Numbered from the stretch's first letter, positions 45,801 to 59,590 are shown. The stretch: DNA of 64,000 nucleotides from Zygnema cylindricum (GCA_037447655.1 JBBHKE010001014.1:28513-92512), one strand, 5' to 3'. The notes: generated by a model from the letters alone, not told the origin. A program made the numbers and translations.

Positions 45801-47310
45801 CTTCTCATCACGTGAGAGAAATCAGTGGATCGAGGCGGCAAACGATGAAATGAAGTCTATTATGGAGACAGAGACATAGGAGCTGGTGGATCTTCCTCAA
45901 GACAGAAAAGCCATCGGCAGCAAATGGGTATTCAAGGTGAAGCTGAACCCAGATAACAACATGGAAATGTATAAGTCGAGACTAGTGGCCAAAGGGTACA
46001 ATCAAAAAGAAGGTATTTACTTTGAAGAAGCCTTCTCTCCAGTTGTCAAATTTCCCACTGTCAGAATTTTGCTAAGTCTAGCGGCTATAGAGAATATGGA
46101 AATACATCAAATGGATGTTAAAACGGCCTTCTTGCATAGAGAGTTAGAAGAAACCATTTATATGAAACAACCCGAAATGTATGTTGAAAAGGGAAACGAA
46201 CAATTAGTGTGTAAATTGATGAAATCTTTGTATGGGCTAAAATAAGCCCCGCGTCAGTGGAATTTGAAGTTAGATGAGTTTTTGACTAGGCTAGGTTTTG
46301 AGAGAATTAGCTGAGATCATTGTGTATATGTCTTACAAGGGGAGGATGGGATACTATACATTATTGTACATGTGGATGACTTATTAGCTAATAAGCAAGT
46401 CAATGGATGAAATAAACCGCATTAAAGCGGCTTTAAGGTCTAGGTTCGAGATGAAGGACCTTGGAGAGGCCAAGTATATCTTAGGAATACAGGTAGAAAG
46501 AGACAGAAACAAAAGACTGATTATGTTGACTAAAAAAAAGCAATAGGTAACATGTTGGAAAAATTTGAAATGAAAGATGTAAAGGGATCTGTAACTCCCA
46601 TGGAATTCAGGCAGAAATTGGAACGAATTGAATGAGACTCATGTATAATGGTTTGTGAGAGTCTAGAGACAGGGGAGGAAGAGTTTATGGCTTCAAAGCC
46701 ATATAGACAGGAAGTCGGAAGTCTTATATATTTTATGAATTGTACGAGACCCAACATTGCAACAGATGTGGGAGTCTTAAGTAGAAGTTGCAAAATCCTA
46801 AAAAGACAGACAGATAAGCAGTAAAAAGGGTGCTGAGATATCTTGCAGGTACTAGAAATCTTAAGCTGGTATTCGGAGGAGGAGAGGTGAAAATACAGAC
46901 GTGGAGCGATGCTAGTTATCGAGACATGCCAAGCGGGAAATCTACAACCGGCTTTGTTTTTAAGATTGGAGCTGAAAATTGTTGTTAGAGTAGCAAATTA
47001 CAGAAGGTTACAACTCAATCCACAATGGAGACAGAATATATGGCACTAGCTTCCGCCCTCAAAGAGCTCTTATGGGTCAAGTCCATTTTACATAAACTTC
47101 AGTATATGCAAACTGGTCATCAGACTATCTGGTGTGACAACCAGGCAGCCATTGCAATTGCCTCTAACCCCAACAATCACTCTAAGAGCAAACACATGGA
47201 TGTTAGACTTTTCTTTGTTAGAGAAAAAGTACGTGCAAAAGTCGTTAAATTTGTGTTATTTACCGGACGAGAAGATGGTGGCTGACATGTTAACAAAGCC
47301 TTTTCGCTCC
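45801..47310 (+). pseudogene. Degenerate copia RT-RNase H of element D
   Basis: [60 protein letters not shown], then SLYGLK-stop-APRQWN (CAA to TAA). The catalytic motif is HVDDLL, where Tyr is normal. RNase H: METEYMALASALKELLWVKS, IWCDNQAAIAIASNP, KHMDVRLFFVREKV. The tail is MLTKPFRS. Several frameshifts occur between 46380 and 47020. The element is inactive. Confidence 0.85.
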
Positions 47311-47376
47311 TAAGTTACAGTTTTGCAAAGATGCTATTCGACCAAGGGAGTAAATGAGTCTAAAGATTTTGGGGAG

Positions 47377-47530
47377 TGTTGTAATTTAGAAATCTTTATT
47401 TCAGTAGATAGTTAAAATAACTTGGAATATTTTTGAAGTAGTTTGCTGTAATACTTAAGTTCATTAGTGTTACAGTAGCAAAAGTACAATAAAGTATATT
47501 GTTCTTTTACAGGGACATGTGTCGGCAAGA
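47377..47530 (+). repeat. 3' LTR of element D, truncated by element E
   Basis: Starts TGTTGTAATTTAGAAATC directly after the purine tract AAAGATTTTGGGGAG. It follows the D 5' LTR up to GTGTCGGCAAGA and then stops at the E insertion. The remaining ~860 bp of this LTR are not found beyond E. Confidence 0.8.
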
Positions 47531-47534
47531 TAAA

Positions 47535-48626
47535 TGAAACTTTGAGACTTCCATTGGTCCTCAACGTAGGCAACTCACAAGAATCTTATCTAGATAGTGA
47601 CAACTTCAAGTTGATTTAAAACCCAAATGATTGACCCCTTGACAATCAAAACCCCATTATAGCTTCACCCCTGTGAAATAAGACTTTCAGTGTGCTCAGT
47701 TCCACCACAGAATGCAAAGTTAGAATATGAGTTTTGGATAACATTCCCCACTTTGACTTTCCCTTAGAAATGCAGCCACCCTGGGAGGCAAACATTAAAA
47801 TCGACAACACCACTATGTAGCGTGGACTCCCCTGAGTCCGCAGCAAAAAGAATCTTTGAATTTGCTCCCATGAGCAGTTAGTTATGGTTGGTCAAAGATG
47901 ACCTTTATAGTTATAAGCTCTCTTAGAGAGAGGTACCTAAATATCACTAAGTCTTGGTCTGCCTACTCACGACTACCTACTACTAAACCCTAGTCCAATA
48001 GGTACCTACTACTAAACCCTAGTCCAATAGGTACCTACTACTAAACCCTAGTCCAATAGGAACACTATACAGTACATGAAGGTACAATGAGCGATGTACT
48101 TATTGGATGTCCATTGTACGACATGGTCTACAAGGTGACACCTCTCAAATCGGGAGACATGGTTCCTCCTCCCATCTTCTCCGGTATCAAATAATGTGGC
48201 GCCACGTGGCACCGCGTGACGCAATCTCCGAATGCCGCCAAAATCTCACTTCGGGTGGCGGCTTTAAAGCGGCCGTCCGATCAAAACATATTTTACACGG
48301 TTCAGATTCGCGTACCGTCGCGTTAATATTTATATACCTTTAAAATTCGTCACGTGTATCGTTTCGGTAACGTCTTAATGGTTAAGGCGTCACCCTACAT
48401 CAATTCCGCTAAACCCAGGTTGAAATCCGGTCAAAGGCAACATTTTGGTCACCTAATAGTTTTTCTGCCTGTCTGCCTGCTTGTTTGCCTGTTTTTTTCT
48501 GACTATGGGGGCACCGATGGCTATCTTCGTCTTCCAGTGATTACGAAAAGTATGGATGACTTAGACAAGACCATCTGACAAACACATAGAATAAATTCAG
48601 ACCTAGAAAATACACAAATTTTAACA
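47535..48626 (-). repeat. 3' LTR of element E
   Basis: 1092 bp, minus sense TGTTAAAATTTGTG...CTCAAAGTTTCA. The purine tract CAAAATAAAGGGAG precedes it. It contains three tandem 30-bp units of GGTACCTACTACTAAACCC type (47971-48060). It also has a tRNA-like stretch at 48366-48437, antisense to the element, with a D-arm-like CTTAATGGTTAAGGCG and the B-box-like GGTTGAAATCC. Confidence 0.8.
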
Positions 48627-48665
48627 CTCCCTTTATTTTGTAGTCTACCATTCTGCCAAATCCCA

Positions 48666-49172
48666 CTAAACAACAAAAACAAAAGTCCCTTTTTTCGTTC
48701 TTTTCCTATCTTTAAACTTTAAGTGAATACCGTCATATTTAAAAAGGTGTATTAGATGAGCCGAAATAAAAATTGCCTCTTGTTGATCACACATTTTATT
48801 TTGGATGCCACTTTTCATAAATCCGAGTTCTTGGAACAAGGATTTTATCCACCTCATCCATTTTTCATTCGAGCAAAATCCAATTTTCCTTTTGCAGTTC
48901 TAACAACGAGCCCCATCTCCAATCTGCAACACATAACCAGATGCTAACCCTTTTACACACACATCTTCAAAAGTGACATCACACGAAGTAGTGATGTCCA
49001 ATTCATCTTGCCCAAAATTTATCCAAAAACCACTATTTCCCACTGATGTTCTCATAAATTTCACAACTTTCGAACTCATATTTTTATCTATGATAATTAC
49101 CCCATTTTCTGAATTTTCCTCACTCTCTCCCATGGAATTTTTTCCACTATCACTTTCTATTTTTATTCCCAA
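48666..49172 (-). pseudogene. RT end and RNase H remnant of element E
   Basis: Minus-strand frames read GIKIESDSGKN, VIIIDKNMSSKVVKFMRTSV, LDITTSCDVTFEDVCVKGLA, SGYVLQIGDGARC, then MRWIKSLFQELGFMKSGIQN and CDQQEAIFISAHLIH. They follow the C pattern (GIQVERD..., ITTWSDASYGDAP..., SGYVLYVGDGACC, LMWVKSLLGELGHLKSGVQK). The RNase H acidic positions are lost (SCDVTFED for SDASYGD). Confidence 0.75.
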
Positions 49173-49401
49173 AATTTACTTATCCTCCCCTAAATCTTTC
49201 ATTTAATATTCCTCTTCTCCCCAATTCTTTAAAACCCCCTCTAGATTTACTTCTCCCCTTTCCTCGGAATCCGTTGAAGTCTTTTTTTCCGACCAATTTT
49301 ATGTTTCCAAAATATATATAAAATTATCTTCATTGTATTTTTTTTTCCCTCTTTCAATTGTTGATCCTAGATTTGATTTTCTCATTTCTAAGTTATACTT
49401 A

Positions 49402-50633
49402 CTACACTCCTTGACATTCTTTATCATCTTTAACTCCCTCAAGTACCTCTTTTCCTTTTACTTCCGTTATGCCTCCAAAAGCACACTGTTGCTTTCGTGG
49501 GATTTTTGTGTGCTTTTCTCCCATACTACCGATGTGAAGAAGCTCCAAAATATTTTCATCCTCTTTCTCCTCTTCCCTTTCTTCCTCCTCATTCACATTC
49601 CAACTTCTAATTTCTTCCAAACAAAGACACTCCTCCATATAGTGACCTAGTTCCCTACAAAAGAAGTAAACCCTTTTTTCCAAAGCTCCCCTTTCTTTTC
49701 CTCTCCCTCTCTTTCCATCAAAGTTCCGATAAGGTTTACTTTTTTCTTTCTTCCTCTCATGACGCTTCCGCCAATCACCTTCATTTCTCTAATCACGCTT
49801 CCGCCAATCACCACCAGTTGTCAGTGCATTCACCTTGTCACTTCCCCTATGAAGCTCTAATGTGCTTTCCCTCACAAGTATCATCCCCATGGTAATGCTC
49901 CAAGTCATGAAGAGCAATCCATTGCCTGCATACGGTAAATTATGTCTTCGTAGTCATCTGGAAGTTTCATGATTAGTGTGTTAATCTTTCTCACCTCAGA
50001 TTCTACATAATCCGCACAAGCATATTCAACATATAATGCAACAATATCATTTCAAAACTCTATCATGCTACCTCCTTTATAAACATAGGCCTCTTTTTAC
50101 AGTTTTACTAATTGCTGCCTCTGTATAGTTTCACTCTTATAAATCTGAATCATTGTTTCCCAGATTTTTGATGACTTGGTTAGGTTTAAAAGAGTGATAG
50201 CTATGGACTTAGACACGTATCTAAGTATGAGATGTTTTGCTATAGTGTTTTTATACTCACAGATTTTTCCGTCATTTGGTTCGGTTTTAGTTATAACCCC
50301 TACAAGTGGAACCGTAGCCGAGAGTCTAGCTCCCCTCACCATAGGTGTTCCTCTTCCCTTCTCCCCTTTTCCCTCTTCCATGAAAATGATTTTCCCTTCA
50401 CCTTGCGTTGCATCTGAATTCTGGTTCGTTTTCTAGGAAGCCCCAAATGAATCTCCATAGTGAGTTCAACTAAAGCACGGTGGCGAACACCTCACTTGTC
50501 CCCAATCAATTCCCCATAATTGCTTTTCGAAAAGCAATCCTTCCATGGTAAACTCCCAATAAGTGAAGCATGTTCCATCAAACATAGGCACCCTAGATGG
50601 TGGGCCCATAACCTAAAACTTTGAGACTTCCAT
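49402..50633 (-). pseudogene. Gag remnant of element E
   Basis: ATG at 50633, inside the LTR, gives MEVSKF, a stop, then VMGPPSRVPMFDGT, so the primer site is again read as V-M-G. The gag core is IAKHLILRYVSKSIAITLLN, then IWETMIQIYKSETIQRQQLV. The knuckle is degraded to YFFCRELGHYMEEC, with the first Cys changed to Tyr. An acidic stretch (EEEEREEEKEDENILELL) follows and then IPRKQQCAFGG, paralleling IPRRQKCVYGG of C. Confidence 0.75.
50599..50613 (-). promoter_or_regulatory. Primer-binding site of element E
   Basis: Minus strand GGTTATGGGCCCACC, the same 15 bases as in element C, directly after the LTR end ...AGTTTTA. Confidence 0.75.
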
Positions 50634-50872
50634 TGGTCCTCAACGTAGGCAACTCACAAGAAGCTTATCTAGATAGTGCGGACTTCAAGTTGATTTAAAA
50701 CCCAAATGATTGACCCCTTGACAATCAAAACCCCATTATTGCTTCACCCTTGTGAAATAAGACTTTCAGTGTACTCAGTTCCACCACAGAATGCAAAGTT
50801 ATAATATGAGTTTTGGATAACATTCCCCACTTTGAATTTCCCTTAGAAATGCAGACACCCTGGCAGGCAAAA

Positions 50873-53334
50873 AATCTGATCGGATCGTGAGTGTACATGT
50901 GATGTTGTTGATGGTTTATGTGATGACAGTGGAGATATTTGGTTGTTGAGGAGTTCCTTTGGATGAGTTCCTCGATGCTTGTGGTCGGCGTTCTTTTGAA
51001 AGTTGGGGCCTTGAGGGCCCTCGTGCTTTTGTCCTAACGTCTTTGTGTAATCAACATTTGCCAGTGGGTTTACAATGAGTGTCGGCTTCTGTCCTCTTTC
51101 AATCAACTATTCGAGCTATGGGTCATTGACGTTAGCGCGCTCCGCTATGCTAAGGGGGATTTAAGGTATGCGTTTAGTAGATTTTTACCTGTCATGAAGT
51201 CACCTTCGGGTTTTTTTTTTTTAGGTACTCTTTTCTTGTTTTTTTGGTGTGCACATTTGCCTTTCTTTTTTGGTATTGAGATACTCTACCATTACTCTTC
51301 CTATATATGTTTTTCGGTTTTCAATGACTCCATTTACTTGCCCCATGAGAAACCATGTTTTTCAACACTGCTCTGTAAATAATTCTGTTGAACCGTTATT
51401 GCTGATAATTCGCTAACTAGGATAGTGATGAGCGGCGCAGATACCGACATTCGGTGTTCATATCATTTTCTCCTAACATGTGTGTTTCTAAAATTCAGGT
51501 AATATACTTGTCAAGCACTATCATCCCCAGTAGAAGTCAGTTCTCCTGTACCCGGTACAACGACTTGGCCCAGTCCGAGACAAAATCATTCAAATCAAAT
51601 CAAATCCCATGAGTGTGGTTTCAGTTTGAGAAGATCATTAACAGTTAGAACCAATTTCATCCCATCTGCACAGTCACAAAAGCCAAATGATTTTGTTTGG
51701 CACTCTCACCCAGTTATGATGTTCGGATTTGCAGTGAATGAGACAAAGGAAAGGAGAAGTGCAACCATGATTGCACACAAAGGGAGAGAGTGGGAAAGGG
51801 GTGATCCCAACCTGTGTGCAATAGCGGTCAAAGTATGTATACTAAAACCAAACACTTCGACAGTTTCTAGCCATTCAACTCAGCTACTGGAACCATTCTG
51901 TATGCTTGGAACATTTGATTACCAGTTTTAAACCGATTTACTCGGATTGGCACAAATAGGGACAGAACTGAACCAAATCATGGCCGAGTAAAACTTAGTA
52001 CGAACGGCTGGCAATCAACGCCGTATTCATCAGCATTCTGTTTCCACCTGCTCTTCACACAGATCACACCAGCTCAATAATACATGGCACATGTCAGTAG
52101 TTCTTTAAAACCACCAAAACAAACCAAACACAGGACTAGTACCGAGTGTAAAACAGCCAGTCATCACCGCCCTATTTGACGACATACTGTTATCATCCAC
52201 TTTTTACACTGGACCACTTCGCATTTCAGAATTCCGTCACTAATGGAAACCATGAATTGATAATTTTCAACTTTCTTTCCAAACCCCGCGAACAACAACA
52301 TTAAAGAATAATATACCTTACAACACAAAAATAAGCTATACTTGAAGGTGCAACGGTTAGCACTCTTAACTGTAGTGCTATTCACTGCAAAACTTCTGGT
52401 CCTCTTTGAAGGATGTGCAACACCACACAAAGTAGGCAAATCAGTGTTTAGACCACAAATTACCCCGAAATATTGTCCAGTAGAATAAGTACATCTTCCT
52501 TTGCCACTGCTGCCTAATGACATGAGGTCCACTAGGACACAAATCAAAATGTGCCCCACATGCCAAATTAAAGTGCAAACATCTCGTTGTAACATCAGCT
52601 AAACTTCGACCGATTTATTGTCTTTCAGGTGTAAACACATCATTGTCCAGCTGTGGAATAATAGTCGAGAAAAGGTAGGGGACAAGGTTATTTTTAATTG
52701 GTTTTCGAAAATGATATCGACCTTAAGGACACACAGTACATAGGCCTTATAGCCAGACGGTCATTGGTAAATCGCTACCCATATTTCCAGATTCAGTGAT
52801 TAGTCCTGACTACATTTGTCTTTATTAGTTCCATGTTTGTCTTGCACTTTAAATCAGGGTTTCTCTGTACACAAATGTCCAATCTGAAGGTAAGAGTTTT
52901 AGCTTTCCATCGCAACCATCAAACTGATAATCCCACAAATGCGCGGGTGGAAAAATGAAACTATTGGACAGAAAAAACATAAACCCGGTGCAATTCACCA
53001 CCTCTCCCCACCATTTCCATCAGTGAACCTAGAGAGATTAATATTTAGGAGAAGTCAACACAGTTCGCTCAACAACTGAACAAAATGGAACAAAATGCTT
53101 CATTACTTGTCAACCTTTCACATTGTGGCAACTATGACAGGCAAATTTTAGATGCTTTGATTTCAGCCCCATTCTTGAATCGACTTTCATGCAAAAATGC
53201 AGCCCTAAAGAGACTCGCCTTTTTCTTCAGCTGAAGTAATAGCCTTTTTTCAAAGAAAAGCTTACAACAGAAAAGCGCCTTTGCAACATCATAACCAGGG
53301 GGATTACAAAAACAAATATCTCCTTGCTACAAAG
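50873..53334. other. Stretch between element E and RPL38, no gene recognised
   Basis: No family is recognised. A 143-codon minus frame (52164-52595) and a 101-codon plus frame (51626-51931) show no motif and no convincing splice structure. The part next to 53334 should hold the RPL38 3' untranslated region and polyadenylation site. There is a poly-T run at 51211-51223. Confidence 0.4.
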
Positions 53335-55451
<2,117 letters not shown>

Positions 55452-55499
55452 GTTTACAAGCTTTTTCAAAGCAAGGGGCGCTGATGGAAGAAGGTTCAG

Positions 55500-55508
55500 A
55501 AACCCTAA
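55500..55508 (+). promoter_or_regulatory. Telo-box upstream of RPL38
   Basis: AAACCCTAA lies about 50 bases 5' of the RPL38 start codon, next to a pyrimidine-rich CTCTCGTTCTCTTTC on the gene strand. Telo-boxes close to the transcription start are a known hallmark of plant translation-apparatus genes. Confidence 0.65.
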
Positions 55509-55954
55509 ACGCCGAAAGAGAACGAGAGCAGGTCACACTAAACAAATATAGTGGAACACCTGAGCGACACGGACCGTCCGATCGGAAAAGGTAATTGATG
55601 TGGAGGCCATTTTGACTTTAGACGACGACCCCTTTACTACTGTAGTTCATACATAAATTTCAAATATTTTTGCGGGTTCTTGCAACATTGCACAACGTAC
55701 ATAAAAGGGCAGATGACAACATTTAGTACATTTAGAAAGTACGATGCAGTGAAATGCATCTTCTAAGGGCACTTTCTCATGTAGCCGAAACTTAGACTTG
55801 CTAATTTGTTTTTTCGCGAAGATATTCCGTACTACTTTCAAAATGTTCCGTTGGAAGGGCAATATCCCATGTAACCGAAACTTTAATCTCGTAACTTTGT
55901 TTCTAGCGAAGATTCTCCGTACATATTTCATAGCATTCCGATGTAATCGACTAA

Positions 55955-57459
55955 GGGTATGTCCCCATGTGTTAAAGTATCGACTTTAATCTGTCGTTTT
56001 CTCACAAAACGCAGTTTCGTACGAGAAAAACTTTAGACGTACAAAAAAATCAATTCTTTTAAAGTACAACAAACGTCAAGTCTATACTTTGAATGTACTT
56101 CATATTTGTCGTCATTTTAACAAATTTTGGCGTTTTCTTTTTTTCGACCGCTGGGCAAGAGATTCCAGCCCGTCAAAAAACTTCATCAAAAATCACCTCG
56201 CGAGGTGATTTCAAGGAAAGTACCGCCCAAAACAACGAATGCAAAACGGCCCACGCACACGATACACGAGCGGGAAAATTTTAGGACGACTCGCTATTTT
56301 TCTCCCTGCCCGTCACGCGCATGTACGGAAAATACGAGGATGTACGGAAAAAAACTTAAGGGGTCGCGGACCTCCACTTTCATTCATGGGTCCTCGGTAT
56401 AATTTTGCGTCGTTGTCGCCTCTCCCCTCTCCCTCTCACACTATCACTTTTATCTCACACTTTTTAGAATGAGGCACGAAAAGACTAGTATGAAATTAAA
56501 GATATTTGAAAAATAGTTCTTTCGGGTACCCTTCATGCATATTTTTATGGCAAGTAGAGCGAAAAAAGTAGAGAAAACGAAATTCGGTATCCATGGCCGA
56601 AAGTCCTTGAATCTGTGACGTCGACGTTGTCACAATTGAGCGTGACGTCACGATGTTACAAAACCCTAAACATCTGCCATGTCACTAAATTACAAAAATA
56701 TAGACGTTTACAACTGTCGTTGTTTTTGTTGGCGTCACTAATTTCGTAGTCGTCGTCAACCGTCACAAAGTTGTAACTACGTCTACAACTGTCACATTTC
56801 AAAGTTCCGATTTCATTTTCGCACATAGGGACGCTTTTCAAAGTAGTACGGAACACTTCACTACATTCCAAAATACTTTTTCAAAGTATCGCTTACATGG
56901 GGACGTACCATAGTTCAAAAGTAGGCGTTTTTATGGTAGGCATGCGCACAAAACTTGGCACTAAACTCACGTAGAGTAGGCATACTGTATGGGTGTGTGC
57001 TGTGGACACTATTGTACGGACGTACGAATCTGACGTATGATCATAGTTCAGCGCACGGCGACGGACGATTTTTTTTAGCGAACTAAAACACGCGGACGTT
57101 CAAATTTGCAGACGCTAATATGACATATAGTCCTATCGTAAGTTGTGTTATGGGCTTTTCATGTGATCTTCTTAGATCGCTACTTTGATCAGAGACCGTC
57201 CGATCGTCTGAATTTGACGGTTTAAAAAAGTTTTACCTCAAAACTCATAGAAATTATTGTTTTTTTCCGTTTTTTTTTTCAAAATTTAGACATGACGTTT
57301 AATTCTCTATCGATCGATGTGCAACTCAACCCTGTAACTATTTTTTTTCATTTTTCGACCAATACAATATGGGTCTTAAGGGCATATTGTATGTTTTGCA
57401 TACAATAGGCATATTGTATGGGCCTACTTTCACCTACTTTTGAACTATGGGACGTACCC
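55955..57459. mobile_element. PIF/Harbinger-like element N1 nested in P
   Basis: Termini GGGTATGTCCCCATGT and (reassembled around M2) ACATGGGGACGTACCC, flanked by TAA (55952-55954 and 57460-57462). It contains the palindrome AAATCACCTCGCGAGGTGAT (about 56191-56211). Non-coding. Confidence 0.7.
56910..57448 (-). mobile_element. Mutator-like MITE M2 nested in N1
   Basis: Termini ATAGTTCAAAAGTAGGCG and CACCTACTTTTGAACTAT. The perfect 10-bp duplication GGGACGTACC (56900-56909 and 57449-57458) splits the right terminus of N1. Reverse-oriented homologue of M1 (7073-7526). Duplications of 9-11 bp are typical of Mutator-like elements. Confidence 0.8.
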
Positions 57460-58111
57460 TAATCGCAAGTAACTTGTTACTTCAAAAGTGACAAGCGTAT
57501 ACATGTACGAAACATGTGACAGATAAGCAGTATACAAAATGTTGCGAAACTTCCACTTGGCTTCAATTTATGACATCCACCCGCACGCTGAACAGTTTTT
57601 GTCACTTCGCAATGTCTATATGCCACATTGTCGACGTGGAGGCATTGCGGATATTCAGGGTTTGTGACATTGTGACGTCACGCACGTCACGCTCAACTAT
57701 GACAGTGCCGACGTCACAAATCCTAAAACTTTCCGCCATGGTTTCCGGTTGTTTTTTTTGTCATTTTTTACTCTACTTGCCATCAAAATACACCCAAAGA
57801 TAGTCAAAAGAAATTGTTTTCCGAGATCTTTCATTTGATACCATTATAGACGTTTTTCGTTTCAAGAATTGTGAGATAGACGCGGTAGTGGGACAGGGAG
57901 AGAGAGAGAGGCGCTTTCACGGACTTCACTTTTGCGAAATGGCGTCCGTTGGTCGAGACCCCTCCACGGCCACTGTACGGAAAAAAGCGCACGGAAAAGG
58001 TCACGCACAGGCTGGAAACGTGCAGTAGGTTTTTTTTTGTACTCCGTGCACAAATTTTCTAAAAAACTTTCGACACGTGCAACAACATCTGCCTATTCGC
58101 TCACCTCATGG

Positions 58112-58155
58112 AACTATATTTAAAATCACCTCACGAGGTGATTTTAAATATAGTT
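58112..58155. repeat. Perfect 21-bp-arm hairpin in P
   Basis: AACTATATTTAAAATCACCTC, two bases (AC), then its exact complement GAGGTGATTTTAAATATAGTT. The core ATCACCTC..GAGGTGAT recurs at about 56191-56211. Confidence 0.85.
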
Positions 58156-58640
58156 TTAAGATGAGCTGAAAGGACGCGAAAGTGGGTCGAAAAGCGCTAG
58201 ACGACGAACTGCAGTACATGTGAAGTTTTAAGGTAACGCAACTTGTACGGTGGAAATTTCAATTTTTTGGTACGACAACAGATTTTTTCGTTTTTTTCCA
58301 AGTTATAGAAGAAAACGACACAAAATAACTGTAACTTTAGCACATGGGAAAGTGCCCTAAGGTAATAAAATCGTTACTTTAAAATGTGACGGATGTAGAC
58401 GTGGGTGTAATTTATGACGGTTATAGACGATTACAAAACTCGCGACAATTGATGACGTTTATAAAATAGCGACGGTTGTAAGGCGTCTAGTTTCTTGTGA
58501 CATTATAGATGGTTAGGGTTTGTGACATTTTAACGTCATTCAATTATGATAGCGTCGACGTCACTAATTCCAAAACATTTCGACATGGTTTCCCAATTTT
58601 GTTTTTTCGTCCTTTCTCACTCTAATTGCCATCAAAATAC

Positions 58641-59524
58641 TACACCATGAATCATTATTAGACTAAATAAATTATTAGTGTCAAAATTTAATTAGTGTCA
58701 TTGATGCTAATTTAGTGCCGGAAAACGTGGCAGATTATGGTCCACGTCCTTAAATAGTATAATTTATTTTATTTAAGGTATCAATGTCAAAATTTTGGGG
58801 CGCCGATATAGAGTACATAAATCTAATAACGATTCAAGGTGTAGTGTTGTGTATCGGTAAGGATTTGTCGATAACCGATATGGGCATTTTTTCGGGTAGT
58901 CGATAATCGATATATTGGTACGATATATCGTTATCGGTGTTATCGCCGATAAATAACCGATATCTATCGGTTATTATCGGCGATAACACCGATATCAATA
59001 ACTATCGGCGATATATGTACGGAACATACAGATAAATGTACGGCCAGTACACTCAACTGTACGTGTTATTCCCCATACGCGTCCTACTCACGACCCCTAT
59101 CTACTGAGGTGTCTACCAATCAGATCACTATATTGTACAATTGTACAAGCACAGAAAGTACAGTAGCCGCCATGAGATCTGTACAATTTTGGTACGGATC
59201 TAATAAAAACGAGGCACCGTCTTTTTTCCGTTCCATGTTCACCAGTTTGTCGATACAATCCCGTAAATTGCCGTAAAATTACTGTTCACTTAACTGGCCA
59301 ACGTTTATGTGCTGCGCTGTCTGGAAGAAATCGCAGTTGAACAGCAACGGAACACAATATGTTGTAAATAACTATTGTATGCATACTATATTTTTTGTTA
59401 AGTTATCGCCGATATGGAATTTGTTGGTCTCATACCGATATATCGGGACCTCTGATCGTTCGATAACCGATAACTATCGGTATCGGTGTTATTGCGATAA
59501 TTTTTTTACTGATACACAACACTA
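58641..59524. mobile_element. hAT-like MITE with nested Stowaway
   Basis: Once the nested S1 element is removed, the termini are TAGTGTTGTGTATCGGTAA and TTACTGATACACAACACTA. The perfect 8-bp duplication CAAAATAC (58633-58640 and 59525-59532) is diagnostic of hAT elements. The interior is rich in CGATA palindromes, including arms of about 30 bp at 58932-58994. Confidence 0.8.
58643..58841. mobile_element. Stowaway-like MITE (S1 family) in the hAT terminus
   Basis: 199 bp with termini CACCATGAATCATTATTAGA and TCTAATAACGATTCAAGGTG, flanked by TA (58641-58642 and 58842-58843). It was inserted into the first TA of the hAT-like element and so separates that element's duplication from its terminus. 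Confidence 0.8.
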
Positions 59525-59561
59525 CAAAATACGCTCAAAAATTGTCAACAAAAAACTTTTT

Positions 59562-59590
59562 GCTTTGCCCTTTTTCTAAAAGGGCAAAGC
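59562..59590. repeat. Short perfect hairpin
   Basis: GCTTTGCCCTTTT, a 3-base loop, then AAAAGGGCAAAGC. It is not followed by a T-run in a gene context, so no terminator role is claimed. Confidence 0.8.

Larger units (their letters stand above)
47535..50872 (-). mobile_element. Copia-derived element E, internally deleted and truncated
   Basis: A 3' LTR (47535-48626), a reduced interior and a 259-bp stub of the 5' LTR (50614-50872). It is related to C in primer site, gag start and RNase H, but it lacks protease, integrase and most of RT. That makes it a non-autonomous deletion derivative. The 5' LTR stops at GGCAGGCAAAAA (50872) and unrelated sequence follows, so a deletion removed the outer end together with the rest of the D LTR. 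Confidence 0.8.
55767..58357. mobile_element. Large PIF/Harbinger-like TIR element P, host of nested insertions
   Basis: Termini GGGCACTTTCTCATGT and ACATGGGAAAGTGCCC are inverted and flanked by TAA (55764-55766 and 58358-58360). It is 2591 bp including nested N1 and M2. The left end is repeated about 85 bp inward (GGGCAATATCCCATGT at 55853), a local tandem duplication. No transposase frame is found. Confidence 0.75.

Noticed and set aside
52164-52595. 143-codon minus frame as a gene
   Set aside because: No motif, no clear splice sites and no support from neighbouring sequence. It could be a chance frame or part of a transcript flank.
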